Assembly (NCBI GenBank): GCA_964194845.1
Contig: CAXMNX010000004.1
Location: 1-64,000 of the forward strand
DNA length: 64,000 nucleotides
From: CAXMNX01 sp964194845
GTDB lineage: Bacteria; Pseudomonadota; Alphaproteobacteria; Rhodobacterales; Rhodobacteraceae
Direction of reading: 5' to 3'
Part shown: in pieces, positions 8,068 to 16,447 of the stretch
Numbering within the stretch: the stretch's first letter is position 1
Layout of the letters: each line of letters starts with the position of its first letter
The notes under the pieces: generated by a model
The model's input: the letters and a program-made list of their open reading frames with translations, nothing else
What the model was told of the DNA's origin: nothing
The model's database searches: none
Made by a program: the position numbers and the translations under genes

Positions 8068-9480
8068 TCATTCCAATGCCCTCGCGTGAAGGGCGGTAAG
8101 TGCGGCAAGGCGCGCGGCAACGTCTTCGCGTGGCTCGCAGGTTTTGCGCGTCTCAAGGCTCACATGCAGCATAAATTGCTCGCATGTCGCCAGCAGTTCT
8201 CCATCAACTTCGCGCCTCATCTCGTGGAAAAGTTTCAGTTTTTTACCTTCACCGATCAAGATCCGCGTCTCGACGCGCACGGCTTCCCCGGCTTGGGTCT
8301 CGAGCACATATTTGACCGAAGTTTCCACCGTGAAATAGCTGAGGCCGTCCGCGATGTAGGCGCGGTCTGCACCGACAGCGACCATCACTGCATCGGCGGC
8401 ATCTGAAAATATCTGCCCATAGCGGCCTTCGTTCATGTGGCCGTTGTAGTCGGTCCAGTCCACGGGAACATTGCGGCGAATGGTGGTGAATGGCACTTCG
8501 GTGGCGTCGGGTGCTGGGAGCGCTTTTTCGTGATCCGCAATCAGTTCCCCAGCGGCACTGCCACGATCGCGTAGCGCCCGCATCATCGCGATCAGGTTGG
8601 TGTCGCGCAGCCGCTCCAGCTCGCGGATCGTCATGTGACCGGACTGGGCGTCCGACTGATCGCTGATGCGGCGGACCAGATCGTCTGTCAGATCGGGCAC
8701 ATCCATCAGCTTGGTCCAGGGCCATTTCAGCGCCGGGCCGAACTGCTGAATGAAATGCGCCATGCCGCCTTCGCCACCGGCAATCCGGTAGGTCTCGAAC
8801 AGCCCCATCTGCGCCCAACGCAGGCCAAATCCATAGCGGATCGCGTTGTCGATTTGCTCGGTCGTCGCTACGCCGTCGCGGATCAGCCAAAGCGCTTCGC
8901 GCCAGACGGCTTCCAGAAACCGGTCGGCGATATGGGCGTCAATTTCTTTGCCCACCACCAAAGGAAACATGCCAATCGACCGCAAGGTTTCGCAGGCGTC
9001 CTCGACCATGACCGGAGCGGTATGTTCGCCCGCCACGACTTCAACGAGTGGCAGCAGATAAACCGGGTTGAAGGGGTGCGCGACGATGATCGCGTGCGCG
9101 TTTTTGGCGCCCTTTTGCAATTCGGACGGTCGAAACCCGGATGTCGAAGACGCAACGATAACTGATCCCGCCTCATGCGCCTGAACCTGGCCGATCACCT
9201 GATGCTTCAGCTCCAGACGTTCGGGCACGCTTTCCTGCACCCAGTCGGCACCGATAACCGCGTCTTCCAGTGTCTCGGTGAACGTCAGTTGGCCTTCTGG
9301 CGGCAGCGCACGGTCATAAAGCATCGGCAGCGCCCAGCGGGCGTTTGCCAACACGTCCTGAACTTTGCGTTTCGCGCCCGCGTCGGGGTCGAATACCGCA
9401 ACGTCCCAGCCGTTCAGCAGAAACCGCGCGGCCCAGCCGCCACCGATAACCCCGCCGCCTATGATCGCCGCTTTGCTCAT
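8068..9480 (-). CDS. lcdH: L-carnitine 3-dehydrogenase fused to a hotdog thioesterase domain
   Basis: The 470-residue protein has two parts. Residues 1 to about 320 form a 3-hydroxyacyl-CoA dehydrogenase-like oxidoreductase, with the NAD-binding AAIIGGGVIGGGWAARF at 4-20 and the catalytic-His motif VAHPFNPVYLLPLVEVV (His135). Residues from about 330 form a 4HBT hotdog thioesterase domain (VDWTDYNGHMNEGRYGQ at 340-356). This fusion is known for alphaproteobacterial L-carnitine dehydrogenases. The first half makes 3-dehydrocarnitine and the thioesterase is thought to hydrolyse betainyl-CoA made by the BKACE partner. The ATG at 9480 overlaps the SDR stop by 4 bp. The longer frame to 9558 would run into the SDR gene and was rejected. 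Confidence 0.9.
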   Translation of the reverse strand: MSKAAIIGGGVIGGGWAARFLLNGWDVAVFDPDAGAKRKVQDVLANARWALPMLYDRALPPEGQLTFTETLEDAVIGADWVQESVPERLELKHQVIGQVQAHEAGSVIVASSTSGFRPSELQKGAKNAHAIIVAHPFNPVYLLPLVEVVAGEHTAPVMVEDACETLRSIGMFPLVVGKEIDAHIADRFLEAVWREALWLIRDGVATTEQIDNAIRYGFGLRWAQMGLFETYRIAGGEGGMAHFIQQFGPALKWPWTKLMDVPDLTDDLVRRISDQSDAQSGHMTIRELERLRDTNLIAMMRALRDRGSAAGELIADHEKALPAPDATEVPFTTIRRNVPVDWTDYNGHMNEGRYGQIFSDAADAVMVAVGADRAYIADGLSYFTVETSVKYVLETQAGEAVRVETRILIGEGKKLKLFHEMRREVDGELLATCEQFMLHVSLETRKTCEPREDVAARLAALTALHARALE

Positions 9481-10241
9481 GCGCTGTTGGTCTCCGTATG
9501 TCCGTCTATGGCAATCGCCTGCCCGCTGATTTTGGACGCAGCCGGTGAGGCCAGCCATAGCACCGCATCCGCGATGTCATCTGCGGTCACCCAGGTGCGC
9601 ATCGAGGTGCCGTCCGCGTAGTCGCGTCTTATTTGATCAGCGTCCTTGCCGCTGGCGGCGGCCTGCTTTTGCAGCACACGCTCCATCCGCGGCCCTTCGA
9701 CGGCGCCGGGGCAGATGGCATTGACGCGGACCCCTGCCCGGCCCAACTCCACCGCGAGGGTTTTCATCAAGCCGATGATCCCCCACTTCGCGGCCGCATA
9801 AGGCGACCGGTTCGGGTGGCCCCATTGACCAGAGGTGCTGGACGTCAGTACGATCAACCCGCTGCCTTGCGCCCGCATCAGCTTCGCCGCCCAGCGGCAT
9901 GTCAGGTAGGCTCCGAACAGGCTCACCGCAACGCAGTCCTGCCATTCCTGATAGCCAATGTCCTCGATCCGCCCCGCAGGTCCGCCTGTCCCTGCATTTG
10001 CGCAAACCACGTCGACACCGCCCCATTCGGCCTCGAGAGAGCCCAGAAACGCATCCATCTGCGCCTCGTCGCGCACATCAGCTTCGTGAGCGCGAATGGC
10101 AGGGTTTCTCGCGGCAAATTCGGCCACCGCATCGGCGCTGGCGTCGCAAACGGCAACTTGATCACCGGCTTTCGCAAATCGCTCGGCCATGCGCGCGCCA
10201 ATGCCCGATGCGCCGCCGGTAATGACGACACGCCGGGTCAC
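9477..10241 (-). CDS. SDR-family oxidoreductase in the carnitine cluster
   Basis: The 254-residue protein is a classical short-chain dehydrogenase/reductase. The cofactor-binding VVITGGASGIGARMAERF is at the N-terminus, CANAGTGGPAG is in the middle, and the catalytic YxxxK motif appears as SPYAAAKWGIIG. It ends in the classical-SDR SGQAIAIDGHTETN. The stop overlaps the start of lcdH by 4 bp, and a 58-bp gap separates it from BKACE. It should use NAD(P)H on a small alcohol or ketone. It may act on carnitine-derived intermediates such as acetoacetate or a D-carnitine-like compound, but no motif identifies the substrate. Confidence 0.87.
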   Translation of the reverse strand: MTRRVVITGGASGIGARMAERFAKAGDQVAVCDASADAVAEFAARNPAIRAHEADVRDEAQMDAFLGSLEAEWGGVDVVCANAGTGGPAGRIEDIGYQEWQDCVAVSLFGAYLTCRWAAKLMRAQGSGLIVLTSSTSGQWGHPNRSPYAAAKWGIIGLMKTLAVELGRAGVRVNAICPGAVEGPRMERVLQKQAAASGKDADQIRRDYADGTSMRTWVTADDIADAVLWLASPAASKISGQAIAIDGHTETNSA

Positions 10242-10299
10242 GACGCCATGCTTCCGGTTGCAGGCATTGCGCTATCGCTGAAACAATGCGCGCGTCTCA

Positions 10300-11208
10300 T
10301 CAAAGCGGTGGCCGTTTTTCCAGACTCAATTTGGCGCGCACTTCGTCCGGGCCGATTACCCGCGCGCCCAGTCCCTCGATGATCCCGACGGCGCGTTGGA
10401 CCAGTTGCTCGTTAGTGGCAAGCTGCCCCTTGGCAAGCCAGAGATTGTCCTCAAGTCCAACGCGAACGTTGCCACCGGCGATCACCGCAGCGGCGACATA
10501 GGCCATCTGGTTGCGGCCCAGCGAAAATGCCGAAAACGTCCAGTCATCCGGCACGTTATTCACCATCGCCATGAGCGTATTCAGATCGTCGGGCGCCCCC
10601 CAGGGAACGCCCATGCAAAGCTGCACCAGTGCGGGGCCGGTCAACACGCCCTCGTCGACCAGTTGCTTGGCAAACCACAGATGGCCGGTGTCGAACGCCT
10701 CGATCTCGGGCATCACGCCCATTTCGGTCATCATCGCCCCCATCGCACGCAGCGTGCCCGGCGTGTTGGTCATCACATAATCAGCTTCGGCGAAATTCAT
10801 CGTGCCGCAGTCGAGCGTGCATATTTCGGGCCGACACTCGGCGACATGTGCGACGCGTTCGGTTGCACCCGCCATGTCGGTGCCGTTGCCAACTGGCAAG
10901 GGCGCTTCCACCGATCCAAAGACCATATCGCCGCCCATTCCGGCGGTCAGGTTCAGGACAGCGTCAACATCTGCGTCGCGGATGCGATCTGTCACTTCGC
11001 GATAATATCTGAGATCGCGCGATGGCGCACCGGTTTCAGGGTCGCGAACATGGCAGTGAACGACGGCCGCCCCGGCTTTGGCCGCCGCGATCGCGCTATC
11101 TGCGATATCCTTCGGGCTGCGCGGCACGTGCGGGCTTCGGTCCTGGGTCGCGCCCGATCCGGTCACGGCACAGGTGATGAAAACCTCGTGATTCATGGTT
11201 AGCGGCAT
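10300..11208 (-). CDS. BKACE (beta-keto acid cleavage enzyme, DUF849), probably dehydrocarnitine-cleaving
   Basis: The 302-residue TIM-barrel enzyme carries the BKACE metal site: His51 and His53 in VVHCHVRDPETG, with Glu253 in VRVGLEDNLWLAKG as the expected further ligand. Family enzymes condense a beta-keto acid with acetyl-CoA and split it into acetoacetate and a new acyl-CoA. With 3-dehydrocarnitine the products are acetoacetate and betainyl-CoA. Next to L-carnitine dehydrogenase-thioesterase this is the expected assignment. The ATG at 11208 has GGAAGGGAA shortly upstream. A second in-frame ATG four codons later is possible. The gene heads the minus-strand cluster and is divergent from the regulator at 11281. 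Confidence 0.88.
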   Translation of the reverse strand: MPLTMNHEVFITCAVTGSGATQDRSPHVPRSPKDIADSAIAAAKAGAAVVHCHVRDPETGAPSRDLRYYREVTDRIRDADVDAVLNLTAGMGGDMVFGSVEAPLPVGNGTDMAGATERVAHVAECRPEICTLDCGTMNFAEADYVMTNTPGTLRAMGAMMTEMGVMPEIEAFDTGHLWFAKQLVDEGVLTGPALVQLCMGVPWGAPDDLNTLMAMVNNVPDDWTFSAFSLGRNQMAYVAAAVIAGGNVRVGLEDNLWLAKGQLATNEQLVQRAVGIIEGLGARVIGPDEVRAKLSLEKRPPL

Positions 11209-11245
11209 CGCATTTCCCTTCCGTTTGCGGGCGAGTCTATACGGA

Positions 11246-11276
11246 TTGACACATGGTAATGTGCTGAATTAGTCAA
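11246..11276. promoter_or_regulatory. Nested inverted repeat, likely operator for the GlxA/AraC-type regulator
   Basis: The 72-bp divergent intergenic region holds a perfect CACAT-N4-ATGTG inverted repeat (11250-11263). It lies inside a wider TTGAC...GTCAA pair (11246-11250 and 11272-11276). A TTGACA hexamer (11246-11251) could serve as a -35 element. The site lies between the head of the carnitine cluster and the regulator gene, so it could control both. Confidence 0.55.
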
Positions 11277-11280
11277 AACT

Positions 11281-12225
11281 ATGCGTAATTGGACAATTCC
11301 GACTTCTGGCACCGCAAGCTTCACGTTCGTTCTGTTCGATCAGTTTTCGAACCAGGTTTTTGCAAACGCGCTTGAGCCGTTGCGCGCTGCAAACACGTTT
11401 CTGAGGCGACGGGCGTATAGCTGGCGGATCGTGACGTTGGATGGTCAGCCTGTAGCAAGCTCGGCCGGGATGTCCGTTGTGCCTGACGGATCGCTAGATG
11501 GTACCAATGCCGGGTCGGCGCTCATTCTGCTTCCAAGTTACGGATATCGCCAGATTGCGACCGCACGGATGTCGCGGCTTCTTCGCGCCGCCGCGACGCG
11601 GTTCGACGCCCTGATCGGTGTCGATGGCGGTGCCTGGGCGCTGGCGGTTGCCGGGCTTCTGGATGGGCGACCGGCGACCATCCATTTCGATGAGTTTAAC
11701 GAATTCGCCGAGACATTTCCGGCCGTTGAGGCCAAACGCGAGCGCTGGATCGACGACGGCGACCGGCTGACATCCGGCGGTGCCGTGACCGCTTTTGAGA
11801 TGATGATGCACCTGATCGCGCAGACCCACGGCACCGCGCTGACATTGCGCATCGCGTCGCTTTTCGCCGCGGCGGACACGAAATCGCCCGGGCCGTTGGA
11901 GCCGCAGGGCGGTGACAGGCGCATCCGAACAGCACTTAGCGAAATGGAGGCGAATATCGAGCGCCCGCTTCCAATTGCTGAAATATCAAGGCGCGCCGGT
12001 TGCCGGCAAAAGGATCTGGAACGCCGGTTCAAACGCAGCTTCGGCGCGTCACCGCGAAAGGTTTATCAGCGCATCCGCCTGAACGCCGCGCTGAACCTCG
12101 TCGAATACACTGCGCTCGATCTGGCCGAGGTCGCGACCCGCACCGGCTACAACAACGCCTCGGCCTTCGCGCGCGCGTTTCGGGAAACATTCGGCCAAAG
12201 CCCCCGCGCATTGCGGCAGAATTGA
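11281..12225 (+). CDS. GlxA-family transcriptional regulator (DJ-1/PfpI plus AraC domain), CdhR-like
   Basis: The 314-residue protein has an N-terminal DJ-1/PfpI-like sensor domain (FTFVLFDQFSNQVFANALEP at about 16-35, GVDGGAWALAVAGLL at about 113-127). A C-terminal AraC domain with two helix-turn-helix units follows (ISRRAGCRQKDLERRFKRSF and EVATRTGYNNASAFARAFRE), ending FGQSPRALR. This is the architecture of CdhR and GbdR, activators of carnitine and betaine catabolism. It is divergent from the BKACE-lcdH cluster, which fits control by carnitine or glycine betaine. There is no good Shine-Dalgarno sequence before the ATG at 11281, so the start is less certain. Assignment to CdhR in particular rests on context. 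Confidence 0.87.
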   Translation: MRNWTIPTSGTASFTFVLFDQFSNQVFANALEPLRAANTFLRRRAYSWRIVTLDGQPVASSAGMSVVPDGSLDGTNAGSALILLPSYGYRQIATARMSRLLRAAATRFDALIGVDGGAWALAVAGLLDGRPATIHFDEFNEFAETFPAVEAKRERWIDDGDRLTSGGAVTAFEMMMHLIAQTHGTALTLRIASLFAAADTKSPGPLEPQGGDRRIRTALSEMEANIERPLPIAEISRRAGCRQKDLERRFKRSFGASPRKVYQRIRLNAALNLVEYTALDLAEVATRTGYNNASAFARAFRETFGQSPRALRQN

Positions 12226-12253
12226 CCTGCCTTCATCTTTTCAAAAATACGCA

Positions 12254-12943
12254 TCATTCGGAGATGGCGAAAACAATTGTCACGCGGCTTTGAACGTCGA
12301 TTTCGCCGCCCGCAATCGGAACTGCGGGTTCTTCCATCGCCATACTTCGCATCACTGTACCGGGCACCGGCCGCGAGCGACCCTCGTTTATTGAGATCAC
12401 AGGCCCCAGCACCACGCCCGCCGCGTCAGCCAGAACCTCGGCTTTCTCGCGGGCATCCGACACAGCCGCGCGACGTGCCTCGGTTTCAAGAGGGCCAGGT
12501 TCGGTGACGCCAAAGAAAATCCCGTTCACTGCATTTGCGCCTTCCGAGACAACCGCATCCAGAACGCCACCTAGTGCTTCCAGATCACGCACTCGGATCA
12601 TTAGATCATTGGAAGCGATATAGCCTGTCACACGCGGTGGGCTGCCATCGTTTGTGCGCTGAAAACGCGGTCTAAGGCTGACATTCGTGGTCTGGATATC
12701 GCGGGCCGCTATGTCTTCACCTTCCAGCAGCGACAGCACGCCAGTCATCGCCTCGGACGTCTGCCGCATAGCGTCGCCTGCCAGTCTTGCTTCGCGGGCA
12801 ACACCGACACGTATCGTCGCCATGTCCGGCGCGGTACTGGCGATACCTTCGCCAGAGACAACAATCTCGCGCGGGCGATCCTCGGCCATTCCTTGTCCGG
12901 CGCACAATGTGAATACAAAAGCAATTATTGCCAAATATCGCAT
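12254..12943 (-). CDS. SIMPL-domain (DUF541) exported protein
   Basis: The 229-residue protein starts MRYLAIIAFVFTLCAGQGMA, a clear signal peptide with probable cleavage before EDRPREI. The rest is a SIMPL/DUF541 domain, recognisable from REIVVSGEGIASTAPDMATI near the N-terminus, the TTNVSLRPRF strand, and the AVSDAREKAEVLADAAGVVLGPV helix followed by INEG. An ATG three codons further upstream (12952) is possible, but AGGA would then be only about 2 nt from it; at 12943 the spacing is about 11 nt. The wider frame to 13039 was rejected. Such proteins sit in the periplasm or outer membrane and have been linked to oxidative stress; no biochemical role is established. It runs convergently to the regulator upstream of it. 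Confidence 0.82.
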   Translation of the reverse strand: MRYLAIIAFVFTLCAGQGMAEDRPREIVVSGEGIASTAPDMATIRVGVAREARLAGDAMRQTSEAMTGVLSLLEGEDIAARDIQTTNVSLRPRFQRTNDGSPPRVTGYIASNDLMIRVRDLEALGGVLDAVVSEGANAVNGIFFGVTEPGPLETEARRAAVSDAREKAEVLADAAGVVLGPVISINEGRSRPVPGTVMRSMAMEEPAVPIAGGEIDVQSRVTIVFAISE

Positions 12944-13092
12944 GATCAACATCGTCCTTTTGACCAGAGTCTCGGCGCTCTGCTTGCCACTCGCAAGCGT
13001 ATTCGACCGAGCCGACCGGCAGCTTCCCGCATTGTGCAAATTTAATGTTTGCGATGCGTGACGACCCGACCGACGCGTGATATTGCTCGCCC

Positions 13093-15264
13093 ATGTCAGA
13101 GCGTTGGGGTTTTGATTTGTCCATGGAGGCGGTGCGGCTCATGCGCCGTGTGGCTGGGCATTGGCAGGAGATCGCCCGCGAAAAGATCGAAGGCACGGAC
13201 ATCGAAGCACGCCTGCAAGCGCTTGCAGACCGCACCGATCCGCCCGGCCCGATCTATATCTTCCTGCCACGCGACCAAATTCTCTATACCGACGTCAAAA
13301 TCAGCTCGGAAGATAATGCCGCAGCCGAGATCGACGCGGCGATAGCCGGGCGCACGCCTTATGCGCTGCGCGATCTGGAATTTGACTGGGAGCAGAACAG
13401 CGCGCGCGAGGCCCGTGTCGCGGTCATCGCGCGCGAGACGCTGAATGAAGCCGAAGCGTTTGCCACCGCCCGGGGTCTGGCGGTGGCGGGGTTTTCCGCA
13501 CTTGCCGATCCAGCTGATTTTCCAAGGCTGCCCGATTTTGGTGGCGTCGCGGTCGATCTTCTATCCGATGCTGACGAACCTACCGCGGACGCGACGCCAA
13601 CTTTCACGACGGGCAGGTCATTAAAGCCGTTGCCAGCCGCCAGTGATACAGTTGCAGCGGCAGCATCCGAATTTGATCAGGGGCCGGTGGTCAACGTGGA
13701 CGATCCGACCCCGGTCATGCAATTGCCCGAAAGCGATCTTCCACCGCTTGATCCCGGATCGCCGCTTCCCCGCGTGCAATCAGAGCCGCGCGTTATCACC
13801 GATGTTGGTGCCGCATCTGCCAGCAACCGGGCGGCCAGCCTGACGGCAACGCCGCCGGTCAATTTCCGTCGCCAGGATCGGGCGCTGCCGACGCCTGCGC
13901 TTGCCGCCATCGCCGCACTTCTGGCGGTCGGGATTGCGATCATCATCTGGTCGATCCTGCCGACAACGCCGGTGACATCGGACCTTGCATCGCCGTCTCC
14001 GCAGGTTGAGGGACCCCTTCAGCCAACGGTCACCACCAAAGCCCCCCCAACTGATCCGGCGCTATCGAACACACCGCCGACGGCCGTTGTTTTGGACGCA
14101 ATGCTGGCCGATCCGCCGGAAATTTCACGCCCGCCAGTGGTTCCGGCCCGGATTGCCGACAGGCCAACGCAAATCGCTTTGGCATCCCTTCCGACCGACA
14201 TCATCGCAACCGGTCCCGAAATTGCGCCGACAATTGCGACCGAACGCGACAAACGCCCCGACAGCCTTATCGGCGTCGAAGACGCGGCCCCGGCAAAGCT
14301 AGCGCCAAACGGGGTGCCGCTTACCGAAACGTCCCGCGGCATTACCATCGCCGCGCTTGATGGGATTGTCCCGAAGACAGACGCGGTCGCATTGCCCGGC
14401 CTGCAGTTTGATCCTGCGGCAATATTCGATGCAGACCCGCCGTCGCAATTTTCGGGCGATGAGGATGTCGCGGCCTTGCCTGAGGCCAGCGACGCCTTGG
14501 GCCTGGAAGAGACCGTTGACGACGATCCAATGAACATTGCCGGTGTTCAGCCGGAAATCATCGCAGAGCCGGAAGTTCCGGCCGTCGCGGAAGACCCATT
14601 TCGCCTGACCCCGACAGCACTTGCCCGCGCGCTTCCTGATCGCGCGCCGCGCGCCCGACCGGCAGGGTTTACAACGCGGATCGAACGCCAGAATTATGGT
14701 GGCCGCACGCTTGCTGAGCTGAGGAAAATCCGTCCAGGTGCGCGTCCGGCATCGGCCCAGATTGAGGCCCTGGTCGCGCTTGCATCGCGCGCCCCAAGCG
14801 ATCTTGCCATCGAGGTATCCGCGCCGCCTCGTGCGAAACCCCAGGATTTCGACGCCATCGTCGCTGCCACTCAGGTTCAGCGCGAAGCCGAACGTCAGGC
14901 GGAGATTCTTGCCTTGCGGAGCCCCGACACGACAGCCGCGATCGAGGCGGCATTGGCCGAAGACACCGCAGCCGAAGAAGCGGCGCTCCCGCAGAGCACA
15001 CCAACGCTGGTCATTCCGTCCTCGGCCTCGGTTGCCAGGCAGGCAACGCTGGAAGACGCCATCCGCTTGAACCGCGTCAATCTCGTGGGCGTCTATGGTC
15101 TGGCGTCCGACCGCCGCGCGCTGGTGCGCCTGCCGTCGGGGCGGTATGTCAAAGTAAAGGTCGGCGATCGCGTCGACGGCGGAACCGTGGCGTCAATTTC
15201 GGAAAGCGAGCTGCGCTATACGAAGCGTGGCAAAACCATCGCACTGCGGATGCCGAAGGGTTAG
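13093..15264 (+). CDS. Large single-pass membrane protein with GspL/PilM-like N-terminus and GspC/PilP-like C-terminus
   Basis: The 723-residue protein has three parts. Residues 1-150 resemble the cytoplasmic domain of GspL/PilM proteins (GPIYIFLPRDQILYTDVKI, GRTPYALRDLEFDW, then a VAVIARETL strand). A Pro/Asp/Ala-rich linker follows, with one membrane segment at 268-289 (PALAAIAALLAVGIAIIIWS). A second long Pro/Ala/Asp-rich region reaches about 655. The last 60 residues (LVGVYGLASDRRALVRLPSG, YVKVKVGDRV, GGTVASISESEL) look like the HR/PilP domain of type II secretion or type IV pilus proteins. No other secretion gene is nearby. Its stop codon overlaps that of the opposite gene. The assignment is a remote resemblance by eye and should be treated as a hypothesis. 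Confidence 0.7.
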   Translation: MSERWGFDLSMEAVRLMRRVAGHWQEIAREKIEGTDIEARLQALADRTDPPGPIYIFLPRDQILYTDVKISSEDNAAAEIDAAIAGRTPYALRDLEFDWEQNSAREARVAVIARETLNEAEAFATARGLAVAGFSALADPADFPRLPDFGGVAVDLLSDADEPTADATPTFTTGRSLKPLPAASDTVAAAASEFDQGPVVNVDDPTPVMQLPESDLPPLDPGSPLPRVQSEPRVITDVGAASASNRAASLTATPPVNFRRQDRALPTPALAAIAALLAVGIAIIIWSILPTTPVTSDLASPSPQVEGPLQPTVTTKAPPTDPALSNTPPTAVVLDAMLADPPEISRPPVVPARIADRPTQIALASLPTDIIATGPEIAPTIATERDKRPDSLIGVEDAAPAKLAPNGVPLTETSRGITIAALDGIVPKTDAVALPGLQFDPAAIFDADPPSQFSGDEDVAALPEASDALGLEETVDDDPMNIAGVQPEIIAEPEVPAVAEDPFRLTPTALARALPDRAPRARPAGFTTRIERQNYGGRTLAELRKIRPGARPASAQIEALVALASRAPSDLAIEVSAPPRAKPQDFDAIVAATQVQREAERQAEILALRSPDTTAAIEAALAEDTAAEEAALPQSTPTLVIPSSASVARQATLEDAIRLNRVNLVGVYGLASDRRALVRLPSGRYVKVKVGDRVDGGTVASISESELRYTKRGKTIALRMPKG

Positions 15265-16007
15265 TTGCGGCAGGCCATCGCGTCGCCAAAGCTGGATCGC
15301 CCTTCGTGCGGGCCAAGAACCCGGCTGCTGAGGATCGCGCCGTCGAACCGCACCGCCAAGACGTTTTGCCAACCGGCATCCGCGACGATCATCTCGGGTC
15401 CATCGCCGCAATCGCGAATGCCGCCGGCGATATTGCGTTCACCGATCCGGTGATTGGTCACGCCGGGCAACTCGGCGATAAGTTTCAGTTTGCCATTCTG
15501 GTAGCGCAATACCCTCAGGGTCCGGGCAAGATGCGGGCGATCAACGTACGCCAGCTCGACAAACCCGTCACCATCCAGATCAGCAGCACCTACGCCGACG
15601 GGCGCAAGCCAACGGTGCGACCGACCGATGAATGGCGTCGCCGCCAGAAGCCCACCTTCGTGGTAGATCGCCAGCCGCGCGCCGCGCGACAGATCAGTTT
15701 CGACGGTGATCACCTCGGGTGACTCATCGCCATCCACATCGAAAAGCCGTGGCGCAATGTCCTCGAAAACGCGCGTTTCGGGCAGGCGCAGGACGAAGGT
15801 TTTCATCATCCGCGTTTCGCAGCCGAAACACTGGTCAACGTCCATCCGCAGGGCACCCCACTCGATGGCGTCGCCAAGGATGCCGTGGTCGTAGCGATCC
15901 GTCGGTTCGCCATATTCCGCCGAGACAATCACGTTGGGCGGCGTCGCGAATGCAGCCGAGGCACCTATCGCCATCGCCGCCAAAACGCTCGCCGCCCGCC
16001 GCAACAT
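15261..16007 (-). CDS. Exported VCBS/FG-GAP-repeat protein
   Basis: The 248-residue protein begins MLRRAASVLAAMAIGASAAFA, a signal peptide with cleavage likely after AFA. At least two FG-GAP/VCBS-type calcium-loop repeats are visible: FDVDGDESPEVITVETDL and AADLDGDGFVELAYVDRP. These belong to a beta-propeller in the periplasm or at the surface. The start ATG at 16007 shares one base with the stop of the upstream ferredoxin gene (TGATG), so the two are probably translated together. A longer frame to 16073 would run through the ferredoxin gene and was rejected. It ends tail to tail with the GspL/GspC-like gene, the two stop codons overlapping at 15261-15264. Function unknown. Confidence 0.82.
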   Translation of the reverse strand: MLRRAASVLAAMAIGASAAFATPPNVIVSAEYGEPTDRYDHGILGDAIEWGALRMDVDQCFGCETRMMKTFVLRLPETRVFEDIAPRLFDVDGDESPEVITVETDLSRGARLAIYHEGGLLAATPFIGRSHRWLAPVGVGAADLDGDGFVELAYVDRPHLARTLRVLRYQNGKLKLIAELPGVTNHRIGERNIAGGIRDCGDGPEMIVADAGWQNVLAVRFDGAILSSRVLGPHEGRSSFGDAMACRN

Positions 16008-16330
16008 CAGATTTGCTTTTCCGGCATCTGAACGACCAGTCCATCCAGCGCATCCGACACCTTCAGCTGGCACGTCAGCCGTGACCGTTCGGTGTCAGGC
16101 TCATAGGCAAAATCGAGCATGTCTTCTTCCATCGCATCCTTTTCGGGCAGCTTGCCGACCCAGTCGGGATGCACATAGACGTGGCAGGTCGAGCAGGCAC
16201 ACGCCCCGCCGCAATCGGCTTCGATACCCGGAATGCCGTTGTCGCGCGCGCCTTCCATAACCGTCAGCCCGTTGGGCACATCAACGACGTGCTCGGTGCC
16301 GCCATGCTCGATATAGGTGATCTTCGCCAT
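16007..16330 (-). CDS. 2Fe-2S ferredoxin, adrenodoxin type
   Basis: The 107-residue protein has the four cluster cysteines of vertebrate/bacterial-type ferredoxins: Cys40, Cys46, Cys49 (C-x5-C-x2-C in ADCGGACACSTCHV) and Cys87 in SRLTCQLKV. An acidic surface helix (EKDAMEEDMLDF) is typical of adrenodoxin-like partners of P450s and of ferredoxins in iron-sulfur assembly. No cytochrome P450, ferredoxin reductase or isc gene is adjacent, so the redox partner is not evident. It is followed by the VCBS-repeat gene in a stop-start overlap and is divergent from the SOS-controlled gene at 16448. Confidence 0.93.
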   Translation of the reverse strand: MAKITYIEHGGTEHVVDVPNGLTVMEGARDNGIPGIEADCGGACACSTCHVYVHPDWVGKLPEKDAMEEDMLDFAYEPDTERSRLTCQLKVSDALDGLVVQMPEKQI

Positions 16331-16412
16331 GCGCCGTCCTCTGGTTCGCCCGACGCCTTACTTAACGCCCGACCCGGCAACCTTCCAGTCCTTTGACGTA
16401 ACCATCACCGAC

Positions 16413-16447
16413 TTGTATTTTCAGCCGTTTGTTCTATTTTTGTTCTC
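16413..16447 (+). promoter_or_regulatory. SOS (LexA) box overlapping a probable leaderless promoter
   Basis: The sequence GTTC-TATTTTT-GTTC at 16431-16445 is an exact match to the alphaproteobacterial LexA box GTTC-N7-GTTC. It ends 2 bp before the ATG at 16448. A promoter can be read over it: TTGTAT at 16413-16418, a 16-bp spacer, and TATTTT at 16435-16440. Transcription would then begin at or next to the start codon. LexA bound here would cover the -10 element. Confidence 0.8.
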
